DNA of 37,306 bases from assembly GCA_009845995.1 (NCBI GenBank), contig VXYK01000055.1:2105-39410 (forward strand), in the 5' to 3' direction. Origin of the DNA: Acidimicrobiaceae bacterium. Lineage in GTDB: Bacteria > Actinomycetota > Acidimicrobiia > Acidimicrobiales > Aldehydirespiratoraceae. The number at the start of each line of letters is the position of its first letter. The stretch's first letter is position 1. Below are positions 7,911 to 15,660 of this stretch, piece by piece. The notes under the pieces are model-generated. The model saw only the letters and a program-made list of their open reading frames with translations. It made no database searches and was not told the DNA's origin. Position numbers and translations under genes: made by a program.

Positions 7911-8682
7911 GACTCTCGGGGTTGCCGGCGGACTCGGGGATCGCGTCGGGCGCTCCCGGTGCTTCGATTCCGAGGTTGGTCCGGATCGCGTCGAGCCGTG
8001 ACTGTGCTTCCAACTTGCGAGCCGCTTTCTCGACTTCGTGCACCTGGGCCTCAACGCTTCCTTCGGTGAGTTCAGCGGTCGCCTTGGCCTTGGCGTAGCG
8101 GGCCTCGATCTTGTCGCGTACCTGGTCGAAGGTTGGAACGTCCTCGCCGACTGCTTCTGACAGCGAGCGCATCGCCGAGTTGACGGTCTCCTGCATCTTG
8201 GCCTGGTCGAGTTGGCTCAACAACGCTTGGCGCTGCCCGAGCTTCTTCTGCAGCAACGCTGCGTTCTGTTCAACCGCCGCTTTGGCTTGATCAGCTGCGT
8301 CGGAGGCCTGAAAGTAGAGGCTCTTCAAGCTCTCGATCTCCTCTTCGAGAGTGATGAGCCGGTTGGCGAACTGTTCAGCGGCATCGGTGTAGCGCTCCAT
8401 GCTCTCGCGGTTCCCGGCGCGGGCGGCGTCATCGGCCATCTTCACGGCCTGGCGGGCATTGCCGTTGATCCGCTCCAGTTCTTCGATCGCGCGGTTGAGT
8501 CGCAGCTCGGTTTGCTTCTGGTTCGCTATGACGTTGGCGGCCTGCCCGCGGAGCCGCGTGTGTTGGTCCTTGGCCTCGGTGATGGCCTGTTCCAATTGGA
8601 CCTTGGGGTCAGCGGACTGCTCGAAATCTTCGTTTCGTTTGGCCAGGAAGTAATTCCAACGCTTCTTCAGATACTGCAGCAT
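7906..8682 (-). CDS. pspA: PspA/IM30 family envelope-stress protein
   Basis: The 258-residue protein is almost entirely alpha-helical coiled coil and starts with a PspA-type amphipathic helix (MLQYLKKRWNYFLAKRNEDFEQ), followed by the conserved DPKVQLEQAI segment. PspA/IM30 proteins form ESCRT-III-like assemblies on the inner membrane face and preserve membrane integrity. The C-terminal 25 residues are Pro/Ala-rich. It lies 32 nt downstream of murJ on the same strand, which fits an envelope role, but has its own -10 box 6 nt before the ATG. No pspBC-like gene or dedicated regulator is nearby. Confidence 0.92.
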   Translation of the reverse strand: MLQYLKKRWNYFLAKRNEDFEQSADPKVQLEQAITEAKDQHTRLRGQAANVIANQKQTELRLNRAIEELERINGNARQAVKMADDAARAGNRESMERYTDAAEQFANRLITLEEEIESLKSLYFQASDAADQAKAAVEQNAALLQKKLGQRQALLSQLDQAKMQETVNSAMRSLSEAVGEDVPTFDQVRDKIEARYAKAKATAELTEGSVEAQVHEVEKAARKLEAQSRLDAIRTNLGIEAPGAPDAIPESAGNPESP

Positions 8683-8688
8683 GGGTCA

Positions 8689-8694
8689 ATCGTA
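8689..8694 (-). promoter_or_regulatory. -10 box TACGAT, leaderless promoter of pspA
   Basis: On the minus strand TACGAT is followed by 6 nt (TGACCC) and the pspA ATG. CTGACT, 18 nt upstream and overlapping the murJ stop, is a possible -35 box. No Shine-Dalgarno sequence is present. Confidence 0.5.
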
Positions 8695-8714
8695 GTGTCT
8701 CGGGGTGCTCATAG

Positions 8715-10358
8715 TCAGGCAGAGCGCGAGAAGACCTTGCGGAGGGGGTCCACCAGGAGACGGGTTTCCTGCACTCCGATACGAGCGCCGATGATCACAT
8801 AACTGATCAGCGCAACCGCGATTACCACAGGTGCGGTGATCAGCAACGGAAGATCTACCAGGACCAGCCTCAGCGCGGCGGTGAGCACAAAAGCGCCAGC
8901 GGCAGCAATTGCGGGCTTGTAGAGCGAAATGAGGGGGTTGGCCATGCGGGGAAGGTGGCCGCGGCACAGTACCGACAGGAGTATCAGCTCAACCCAGGCA
9001 CCAAGTGCGGAAGCACCGGCCAGTCCGACCGCCCCGAGGCGGACCGGGCCTTCGACGGCTCGCAGGTTCTCAGCCAACGGCACCAACGAGAACCAGTCTC
9101 CGAATGTGGTCAGACCGCTGGTTGTGACGATCACCCGGTCCAGCGAGAACATGATGAGCAGCGCAACTGTGGCCGAGACAACCACTCTAAAACCGGCGAT
9201 TCGGGCTGGCCCACGGGTGTCCCCGAAGGCGTAGCAGGTGTTTTGGAGCAGACGGCTGGCACCGATTGCAGGCAGCCCGATTGCGTAGGCGCCGAGCACG
9301 AACCACACCAGTACGGCGTCATTGCGGTCGAATTCGCCGCCTTCAAACAGGATCCGGATAATCAGATCGCCGGCCACGAGCGACACGAACGAGGCCAGCA
9401 GCATCCAAAAGGCAATCTGTTGCAGCCCTCGCTGAAAGCGTTGCCCGAGTTGTTGGCGATCCTGCACCAGCCGTGACAGTTCGGGGAGTTCAGCCGCGGC
9501 CACGCTCATGGCGAAAAGGCTCACAGGCAGCGTGTATAGGAGTTGCGCTTTGATCAACGCGGCGATTGCTCCGGTAGCGAGGAGAGTGGCGAGCATCAGG
9601 TCCAGATAGGCCGAGACCTGCACGACACCGCGTCCAAGTACCGCAGGCACGAAACGACGGCGAACTTCTCGCACGGACGGGTCTTTTGCGTCGGGTCGAA
9701 ACCGCAGTCCTTTCGCCAGCCGCAAGACTGTCGGTAGTTGGATCAACAGTTGCAGCAGCGCACCGATCGTGACTGCGAGGGCGAGGCCCCGGGCTGCGTC
9801 GACAAGGTCCCAGTCTCTGACCCACATCAGGTACAGAGCAACGATTTGACAAGCGTTCCAAATGACCGGTGCCGCATAGGGCAGAAAGAAGCGGCGATGG
9901 CTGTTGAGAACGCCGAGGCACCACGCCGACATGACCAGAAACCCCATTCCCAGGGCCATGATCTGCACCAGATCGACAACGATCTCGAACTTCCGACCGC
10001 TCAAACCGAACGCCAACACAGAGGTGATCGGCCGGGCTGCGAGCACGAACACGCCCACGCAGACGCCGGTCACGGCCAACAGCAGAGCCCCGACCGCACC
10101 GGCAACACGGCTTGACTCCTTCGGGTCTTCTTCGTCTAGGAGCTTGCTGTAGACGGGCACGAACGAGGCAGACATGACCCCTTCGCCAAGCAGATTCTGC
10201 AGCAGGTTCGGTATCTGTGAAGCAGCGGAGAAGGCGTCGGCGGCGAGTCCGAGTCCGAATACACGGCTGGCTACAAGTTCGCGCAGCAGTCCGGAGGCCC
10301 GCGACAGGGCGATCCCCAAAGCGACTAGAACCGACCCGCTTCGTTTCGGTGCCGACAC
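8715..10358 (-). CDS. murJ: MurJ/MviN family lipid II flippase
   Basis: About 547 residues with 13-14 hydrophobic segments and the MurJ/MviN N-terminal signatures (SRASGLLRELVASRVFG, AADAFSAASQIPNLLQNLLGEG, SASFVPVYS). MurJ flips lipid II for peptidoglycan synthesis. The C-terminal kinase-like extension found in mycobacterial MviN is absent. The start is uncertain: the frame stays open to a TTG at 10403, but the GTG at 10358 has AAAGGA 9 nt upstream and removes only a polar leader, so it is preferred. The 3' end is 32 nt from pspA. It diverges from proA, with a palindrome between them. Confidence 0.92.
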   Translation of the reverse strand: MSAPKRSGSVLVALGIALSRASGLLRELVASRVFGLGLAADAFSAASQIPNLLQNLLGEGVMSASFVPVYSKLLDEEDPKESSRVAGAVGALLLAVTGVCVGVFVLAARPITSVLAFGLSGRKFEIVVDLVQIMALGMGFLVMSAWCLGVLNSHRRFFLPYAAPVIWNACQIVALYLMWVRDWDLVDAARGLALAVTIGALLQLLIQLPTVLRLAKGLRFRPDAKDPSVREVRRRFVPAVLGRGVVQVSAYLDLMLATLLATGAIAALIKAQLLYTLPVSLFAMSVAAAELPELSRLVQDRQQLGQRFQRGLQQIAFWMLLASFVSLVAGDLIIRILFEGGEFDRNDAVLVWFVLGAYAIGLPAIGASRLLQNTCYAFGDTRGPARIAGFRVVVSATVALLIMFSLDRVIVTTSGLTTFGDWFSLVPLAENLRAVEGPVRLGAVGLAGASALGAWVELILLSVLCRGHLPRMANPLISLYKPAIAAAGAFVLTAALRLVLVDLPLLITAPVVIAVALISYVIIGARIGVQETRLLVDPLRKVFSRSA

Positions 10359-10389
10359 TGATTGTGGTCCTTTCACCGATCGAGGAGCT

Positions 10390-10403
10390 TTGACTGGAGT
10401 CAA
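10390..10403. promoter_or_regulatory. 14-bp palindrome TTGACTggAGTCAA upstream of murJ and proA
   Basis: The inverted repeat TTGACT-GG-AGTCAA lies between the murJ start and the proA promoter and presents a TTGACT (-35-like) box on both strands. It could be a shared operator or a pair of overlapping -35 boxes. The spacing to the proA -10 box (27 nt) is too long for a standard promoter, so the operator reading is at least as likely. Confidence 0.35.
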
Positions 10404-10422
10404 GACTACTGCGCTAGTCCGG

Positions 10423-10428
10423 TACGCT
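10423..10428 (+). promoter_or_regulatory. -10 box TACGCT, leaderless promoter of proA
   Basis: TACGCT is followed by GAGGAA (6 nt) and then the proA GTG at 10435. GAGGAA could also act as a Shine-Dalgarno sequence but would be too close to the start, which favours leaderless initiation. Confidence 0.5.
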
Positions 10429-10434
10429 GAGGAA

Positions 10435-11688
10435 GTGACCGGTCATACCACTCCCATCGGGGAACTCGCGGCCCGCGCCAAAGCTGCTTCACGAGCTGTG
10501 GCCGTGGCCAGTACTGAAGAAAAGGACGCGGCTCTGCTTGCGGCTGCGGATCTGCTCGTTGCAAACGCCGATGCGGTGCTGGAAGCCAACGCTGTTGATG
10601 TAGCACGAGCCACCGCCGAGGGCATGGCGACGCCTCTGGTTGATCGGCTGCGGCTCGATCAGTCCCGTATCGAAGCAATGGCCAACGGACTTCGCAAGGT
10701 CGCAGCTTTAGAGGATCCGGTCGCTCGGATCAGCGGCGGTTGGGTGCGGCCCAACGGCCTCCGTATTGAAAGGGTGCATGTGCCGCTGGGTGTTGTGGCG
10801 ATCATCTACGAGAGTCGCCCGAATGTGACAAGCGATGCGTTCGGTCTTTGCCTCAAGGCAGGGAACGCGGCTTTCCTGCGAGGTTCTTCCTCTGCGATCA
10901 ATTCCAATTTGGCGATTTCGGTGGTGCTGCGTGAAGCGCTTGAGAAAGCAGGGCTTCCGGCTGATGCGTTGGTGGTCGTGGACGACACCCGTCGTGAAGC
11001 GGCGGTCGAGTTCATGCAACAGGATGACTACATCGACTGTCTCATTCCCCGTGGCGGGCCTTCTTTGATCCAATCGATCCTCGACAACGCCACAGTTCCC
11101 TATGTCATCGATGGGGCGGGCAACTGCCACGTATACGTCGACGCCGCGGCGGATCTCGATATGGCTCTGGAGATCGTCTTCAATGCCAAGACTCAGCGAA
11201 CCGGGGTCTGCAACGCGGCTGAATCGCTTGTGGTCCACCGCGATGTCGCCGCAGAGTTCCTGCCGCGGATGGTGGTTGCCCTCGAGGGTGTTGAATTGGT
11301 GGGCGATGAGGCGTCGCGTCAGATCTCCCCGACGATCGGCGCTGCTGAGCCGACGGACTTCGCTACCGAGTTCCTGGACATGAAGATGAGTGTCAAGGTG
11401 GTGGACGACCTCGATGAGGCGATCAGCCATGTTGCAGAAACTTCCACGGGGCACAGCGAAGCGATTGTCACCAACGATGTCCGTGCCGCGGATCGTTTCG
11501 CACGTGAGGTTGACGCGGCGGCAGTGCTGGTGAACGCTTCGACCCGCTTTGTCGACGGGGAAGAGTTCGGTTTCGGCGCGGAGATCGGCATTTCGACTCA
11601 GAAGCTCCATGCCCGCGGCCCGATGGGGCTTGAACAGTTGACGACCTGCAAGTTTGTTGTGCGTGGCGACGGACACGTTCGTCCTTGA
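10435..11688 (+). CDS. proA: glutamate-5-semialdehyde dehydrogenase (gamma-glutamyl phosphate reductase)
   Basis: ProA reduces gamma-glutamyl phosphate to glutamate semialdehyde with NADPH, the second step of proline synthesis. The 417-residue protein has the family motifs VPLGVVAIIYESRPNVTSDA and the catalytic Cys259 (TGVCNAAES), followed by the C-terminal STRFVDGEEFGFGAEIGIST and LTTCKFVVRGDG. The open frame extends back to 10174, inside murJ on the other strand. The GTG at 10435 gives the normal length and sits 6 nt after a -10 box. It has been separated from proB by murJ-pspA. Confidence 0.97.
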   Translation: MTGHTTPIGELAARAKAASRAVAVASTEEKDAALLAAADLLVANADAVLEANAVDVARATAEGMATPLVDRLRLDQSRIEAMANGLRKVAALEDPVARISGGWVRPNGLRIERVHVPLGVVAIIYESRPNVTSDAFGLCLKAGNAAFLRGSSSAINSNLAISVVLREALEKAGLPADALVVVDDTRREAAVEFMQQDDYIDCLIPRGGPSLIQSILDNATVPYVIDGAGNCHVYVDAAADLDMALEIVFNAKTQRTGVCNAAESLVVHRDVAAEFLPRMVVALEGVELVGDEASRQISPTIGAAEPTDFATEFLDMKMSVKVVDDLDEAISHVAETSTGHSEAIVTNDVRAADRFAREVDAAAVLVNASTRFVDGEEFGFGAEIGISTQKLHARGPMGLEQLTTCKFVVRGDGHVRP

Positions 11689-11705
11689 TGGGCGTTAACG
11701 GCCGC

Positions 11706-11711
11706 TAACCT
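11706..11711 (+). promoter_or_regulatory. -10 box TAACCT upstream of moxR
   Basis: TAACCT lies 9 nt before the moxR ATG, within an imperfect palindrome (GTTAACGGCCGCTAAC) in the 32-bp gap after proA. It would give a leader of about 0-3 nt. Confidence 0.4.
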
Positions 11712-11720
11712 TGATCCTCT

Positions 11721-12602
11721 ATGTCATTTCGTTTCGAAGATGCAGCGTCCCTGAGAGACGACCTGCGGCGGGTCGACTATCTGTCTGATGAGGGCATCGC
11801 CGGCGTCGTCTACCTCGCTGATCGACTCCAGAAGCCAGTTCTGGTCGAGGGACCGGCCGGCACCGGCAAGACACAGTTGGCCAAAAGTGTCTCGGAGGTT
11901 CTCGGAACGCGGCTGATCCGTCTGCAGTGTTACGAAGGTCTTGATGAGGCCAAAGCGCTGTACGAGTGGAACTACAAGAAGCAGCTCCTGCGGATTCAGA
12001 GCGACCGCAGCGATGAGCACGACTGGGCGGGCGTCTCAGAAGATATTTTCTCCGACGAGTTTTTGCTTACGCGGCCCTTGCTGGAGGCAATCAGCGCGCC
12101 CGATCCGGTAGTGCTTCTGATCGATGAGGTCGACCGCGTCGAGGTCGAGACAGAGGCGCTGCTGCTCGAGATTCTGTCTGACTACCAGGTTTCGATTCCC
12201 GAACTCGGCACGATCGAAGCCAAACAGATCCCGTTGGTGTTTCTGACGTCCAACAACACCCGCGAGCTTTCTGAGGCCCTGAAGCGACGTTGTTTGTACC
12301 TTCACGTCGATTATCCGGACCTTGAACGGGAAAAGGAGATCGTGCTCACCAAGGTTCCCGACATCACCGAGAATCTGGCCGATCAGGTTGCTCGGGTGGT
12401 GCGTTCGATTCGCCAGATCGAGTTGAAGAAGGCGCCGTCGGTCTCTGAGACGATCGACTGGGCCAAGACTCTGGTTCTGCTGGGCGTCGAGAAGATCGAG
12501 GAGCAGACCGCGAGCGACACGCTCAACATTCTTCTCAAGTACCAGAGCGATATACGCAAGGCGGCGAAGGAGTTGGTGACCGCCGACGGTGTGAGCGTCT
12601 GA
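11721..12602 (+). CDS. MoxR-type AAA+ ATPase
   Basis: The 293-residue ATPase has Walker A GPAGTGKT (residues 44-51), Walker B VVLLIDEVDR (about 131-140), a sensor 1 region (LVFLTSNNTRELSEALKRR) with Arg finger, and the helical lid. MoxR ATPases act as chaperones that activate or insert cofactors into client proteins together with a von Willebrand factor A (VWA) partner. That partner is encoded 7 nt downstream. This pair resembles the CoxD/CoxE-like group, but no carbon monoxide dehydrogenase or other molybdenum hydroxylase gene is in the window, so the client is unknown. Confidence 0.9.
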   Translation: MSFRFEDAASLRDDLRRVDYLSDEGIAGVVYLADRLQKPVLVEGPAGTGKTQLAKSVSEVLGTRLIRLQCYEGLDEAKALYEWNYKKQLLRIQSDRSDEHDWAGVSEDIFSDEFLLTRPLLEAISAPDPVVLLIDEVDRVEVETEALLLEILSDYQVSIPELGTIEAKQIPLVFLTSNNTRELSEALKRRCLYLHVDYPDLEREKEIVLTKVPDITENLADQVARVVRSIRQIELKKAPSVSETIDWAKTLVLLGVEKIEEQTASDTLNILLKYQSDIRKAAKELVTADGVSV

Positions 12603-12609
12603 TTCGGCG

Positions 12610-14109
12610 ATGACGGCGACTGGCACCACTGAAGGGAACGGACGCAGCGCCAAGACAGTTCCTTTGGAGTTGGGTGACGCCGTCCTGGAACTGCTCAACG
12701 GGTTCATTATCGAGTTGCGTGCGGCGGGATTGCCGGTCAGCCTCACCGAGAATCTCGATGCGTTGGAGGCCGTGAAGCACGTCCCGATCGGTGACCGCGA
12801 GTCCTTCAAGTACGCCCTCGGTGCCACGTTGGTGAAGCACTACAACCACTGGAAAGCCTTTGAGACCGTTTTCGAGGTGTACTTCTCGTTGCGTGGCAAG
12901 GAATACGCCATAGGCGAAGACGGTGAACTACTCGACCTCGAAGACGGCGACCTCGATGACGCCCAGGCCGGGGATCAACAGGGTGCCGGAGGCGGAGGGG
13001 AGAACCTGAGCCCTGAGGAACTCGCGGAGATGCTCTTCCAGTCATTGATGCGCGGCGACTCGCAGATGATGAAAGGAGTTGCCCGCCAGGCGGTTCGCCG
13101 GTTCGCCGGGATGGAACCGGGGAGGCCGGTCGGGGGCACGTACTATCTTTACCGAACGCTGCGCAATCTCGACCTCGACGGGGTCTTGGAGCGACTCCTG
13201 CAGCAGGCTCAGGACACGCAGGGTGAAGCATCGGAAATGGACCAGCGCCTCTGGCGTGACGAGTATCAGCACCGAATCGACCAACTCCAAAAAGAGATCG
13301 AAGCGGAAATCCGGAGGCGTTTGGTGGCCGACCGCGGTGTTGAGGCGATGGCCAAAACCCTCCGCAAACCATTGCCTGAAGACGTTGACTTCATGCACGC
13401 TTCGCGCGAGGAGATGACGAACCTGCGCAAAGCGATCTACCCGTTGACGCGTAAGCTCGCAGCTCGGCTGCAACGCAAGCGCCGCCACGGCCGCAGAGGA
13501 CCGCTCGATTTTCGTCGTACCGTGCGCGCCTCGTTGAGCTGCGGCGGAGTCCCGGTTGAACCGAAGTTCCGCAACCCGAATCCGCACAAGCCTGAGATCT
13601 TCGTGATCGCCGACATCTCTGGTTCGGTCGCGGCTTTCGCCCGGTTCACCCTGCACCTCGTTTACGCGATCTCTGGGCAGTTCTCCAAGGTGCGCTCGTT
13701 CGTGTTCATCGACGGACTCGATGAGGTGACCTCGTACTTCGAGGGAGTCGAGGACATCAACGAAGCGGTTCATCGGGTCAACACTGAAGCCGACGTGGTG
13801 TGGGTCGACGGGCATTCTGACTACGGTCACGCTCTGGGCGTGTTCTGGCAGAAATATGGCAAAGACATCGGGCCTCGGACGTCAGTGATGATCCTCGGGG
13901 ATGCCCGCAACAACTACCACGCCGCGGAGAGTTGGATCGTCAAGGAAATGCAGGACAAGGCCCGGCATGTCTATTGGTTGAATCCGGAGCCGCGGAGCTA
14001 TTGGGACACCGGTGATTCAATCGTCGGCGAGTACGCCCAGCATTGTGATGGCTCCTTCGAGGTTCGAAACCTCCGCCAACTGGAAGCCTTCGTGGAGAAC
14101 TTGGTTTAG
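12610..14109 (+). CDS. VWA domain-containing CoxE-like protein
   Basis: A 499-residue protein. The first 150 residues resemble the N-terminal part of CoxE-like proteins (LRAAGLPVSLTENLDALEAV) and include an acidic linker. A charged helical middle follows, and a C-terminal VWA domain has the metal-ion-dependent adhesion site D335-ISGS and later conserved acidic residues (VDGHSDYGHAL, ILGDARNNY). It is the expected partner of the MoxR ATPase 7 nt upstream, probably forming a cytoplasmic chaperone or cofactor-insertion complex. No signal peptide or membrane segment is seen. The stop TAG overlaps the TAA of the convergent aroG gene. Confidence 0.9.
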   Translation: MTATGTTEGNGRSAKTVPLELGDAVLELLNGFIIELRAAGLPVSLTENLDALEAVKHVPIGDRESFKYALGATLVKHYNHWKAFETVFEVYFSLRGKEYAIGEDGELLDLEDGDLDDAQAGDQQGAGGGGENLSPEELAEMLFQSLMRGDSQMMKGVARQAVRRFAGMEPGRPVGGTYYLYRTLRNLDLDGVLERLLQQAQDTQGEASEMDQRLWRDEYQHRIDQLQKEIEAEIRRRLVADRGVEAMAKTLRKPLPEDVDFMHASREEMTNLRKAIYPLTRKLAARLQRKRRHGRRGPLDFRRTVRASLSCGGVPVEPKFRNPNPHKPEIFVIADISGSVAAFARFTLHLVYAISGQFSKVRSFVFIDGLDEVTSYFEGVEDINEAVHRVNTEADVVWVDGHSDYGHALGVFWQKYGKDIGPRTSVMILGDARNNYHAAESWIVKEMQDKARHVYWLNPEPRSYWDTGDSIVGEYAQHCDGSFEVRNLRQLEAFVENLV

Positions 14110-15470
14110 CGCCCGAGAGTCGGCGTGACGTTGGACCGCAGAAGTTCAGCAACCCGAAACGCCAGATCGACGGATTGGCGGCCGTTCAGCCGAGGGTCAC
14201 ACATCGTTTCGTAGGCCCGCTCCAGGTCGTCGTCGACAAGATCATCAGATCCGCCGAGGCACTCGGTCACCGGATCGCCGGTCAACTCGACGTGGACTCC
14301 TCCAGGATGGGTGCCTTCGGATTCGTGTGCAGCGAAGAAGCTGACGATCTCGCTGAGCACATCGTCGAAATGCCGAGTCTTGCGGCCACCTTCAGAGGTG
14401 TAGGTGTTGCCGTGCATGGGATCACATGCCCACACGACCGGGTGGCCCGCTTCACGCACGGCTGCAAGCAGCGCGGGGAGACCATCGGCGATCTTGCCGG
14501 CGCCCATGCGGCTGATGAGCGTGAGCTTGCCGGGTACACGATCGGGGTTGAGGGCCTCGCAAATCCCCAGTACTTCATCGACAGTGGTCGTGGGTCCGAG
14601 CTTGCATCCGAGCGGATTGCCGACGCCGCGCAGAAACTCCACGTGGGCGCCGTCCAGCTCGCGGGTGCGTTCACCGACCCAGAGCATGTGCGCGGAACAG
14701 TCGTACCAGTCGCCCGTGAGAGAGTCGCGTCGGGTCAGCGCTTCTTCGTAGTTGAGAAGCAGGGCTTCGTGACTGGTGAACAGGTCAACCTCGTGGAGGG
14801 CGGGAACAGTATTGGAGTCAAGCCCGCAAGCCGCCATGAAGCGCAGCGCGCGGTCGATTTCGTCGGCCATCTGGGCATAGCGCTCACCGGCTGGTGAGGA
14901 AGCAACGAAGTCTCGATTCCAGCTGGACACTTGGTTCAGGTCTGCGTATCCGCCGCGTGTCAATGCGCGCAGGAGGTTCAGGGTGGAAGCGGCTCGGTGG
15001 TACGCCGTGAGGAGGCGCTGCGGGTCCGGACGGCGTTCGTCAACGGTGAATCCGACATCGTTGACGATCTGACCGAGGAACGATGGCAGCTCGGTTTCGC
15101 CCTGGGTTTCGGTCGGGTTGGAACGTGGTTTGGCGAACTGTCCTGCGATCCGGCCGACCTTCACAAGGGGAGTGCCGCCCGAGTACGTGAGCACGATTGC
15201 CATTTGGAGGATGACGCGGAGCTTGTCTCGGATCGAATCGGTTGAGCTGTCGAATGATTCGGCGCAGTCGCCGGCTTGGAGTAGAATGGCGTTGCCCTCG
15301 ACAACCCTTGCGAGCTGGCTCGTAAGGTTGCGGGCTTCGCCGGCGAACACGAGCGGCGGTTGGTCTGCGAGGGTTTTCTGTACTTGTTCGAGTTCGGCGT
15401 CGTCAGGCCAGTCGGGCTGATGCTTGGCGGGGAATTTTCGCCAACTACCGGGATTCCAGTTGTTGTTCAC
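14106..15470 (-). CDS. aroG: class II 3-deoxy-7-phosphoheptulonate synthase
   Basis: This plant/actinobacterial type II DAHP synthase condenses PEP and erythrose 4-phosphate at the entry of the shikimate pathway. Recognisable blocks are QAGDCAESF, KVGRIAGQFAKPRS, LHEVDLFTSHEALLLNYEEA, MLWVGERTRELDGAHVEF, NPLGCKLGP, MGAGKI, WACDPMHGNT and HVELTGDPVTECLGG. These include the metal-binding Cys, His, Glu and Asp positions. The frame is open to a TTG at 15506, but that TTG looks like the -35 box of a promoter whose start point falls at the GTG at 15470, and NNNWNPGSW is a natural family N-terminus. This gives 454 residues. No other shikimate gene is in the window. The 3' end overlaps the VWA gene stop by 4 bp. 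Confidence 0.95.
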   Translation of the reverse strand: MNNNWNPGSWRKFPAKHQPDWPDDAELEQVQKTLADQPPLVFAGEARNLTSQLARVVEGNAILLQAGDCAESFDSSTDSIRDKLRVILQMAIVLTYSGGTPLVKVGRIAGQFAKPRSNPTETQGETELPSFLGQIVNDVGFTVDERRPDPQRLLTAYHRAASTLNLLRALTRGGYADLNQVSSWNRDFVASSPAGERYAQMADEIDRALRFMAACGLDSNTVPALHEVDLFTSHEALLLNYEEALTRRDSLTGDWYDCSAHMLWVGERTRELDGAHVEFLRGVGNPLGCKLGPTTTVDEVLGICEALNPDRVPGKLTLISRMGAGKIADGLPALLAAVREAGHPVVWACDPMHGNTYTSEGGRKTRHFDDVLSEIVSFFAAHESEGTHPGGVHVELTGDPVTECLGGSDDLVDDDLERAYETMCDPRLNGRQSVDLAFRVAELLRSNVTPTLGR

Positions 15471-15476
15471 GTGACA

Positions 15477-15506
15477 AGTTTGCTGTAGCTGATTGGCGAG
15501 TTCCAA
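15477..15506 (-). promoter_or_regulatory. aroG promoter, TTGGAA-N18-CAAACT
   Basis: On the minus strand TTGGAA (15506-15501) and CAAACT (15482-15477) are 18 nt apart, and CAAACT lies 6 nt before the GTG at 15470. The geometry equals that of the leaderless promoters elsewhere in the window, though the -10 box has C instead of T at its first position. Confidence 0.4.
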
Positions 15507-15549
15507 CTAATTTCGTCAGAACGACGACGATCCGTCGCTATGCCCAATA

Positions 15550-15596
15550 ACGCGATGCTCGAAAACGCGATGCTCAAAAAACGCGATGCTCAAAAA
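15550..15596. repeat. three tandem 15-16-bp repeats between aroG and the sigma factor gene
   Basis: ACGCGATGCTC followed by an A-rich tail occurs three times in a row (15550-15564, 15565-15580, 15581-15596); the last two copies are identical. On the minus strand each unit reads as a T-rich run followed by GAGCATCGCGT, so the array places three short T tracts downstream of the sigma factor gene. Confidence 0.9.
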
Positions 15597-15622
15597 CAGA
15601 CCGGGACCCCCGCCGATCGGCG
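15591..15622 (-). terminator. possible terminator after the sigma factor gene
   Basis: On the minus strand the perfect palindrome CGCCGATCGGCG (15622-15611) is followed about 15 nt later by a TTTTT tract from the repeat array. The stem is only 4 bp with a GATC loop and is not adjacent to the T tract, so this is a weak candidate. Confidence 0.25.
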
Positions 15623-15660
15623 AGAGCCCCAGTGGGTTGTTGGGTTGTGGAGACAGGATA

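Noticed and set aside
10174..10434. Upstream extension of proA from 10174
   Set aside because: It is antisense to murJ and its product is unlike ProA N-termini; the GTG at 10435 has a -10 box and gives the standard length.
11721..14109. MoxR-VWA pair as part of a ternary anti-phage system
   Set aside because: The domain types match CoxD/CoxE-like chaperones and there is no nuclease, protease or other effector nearby.
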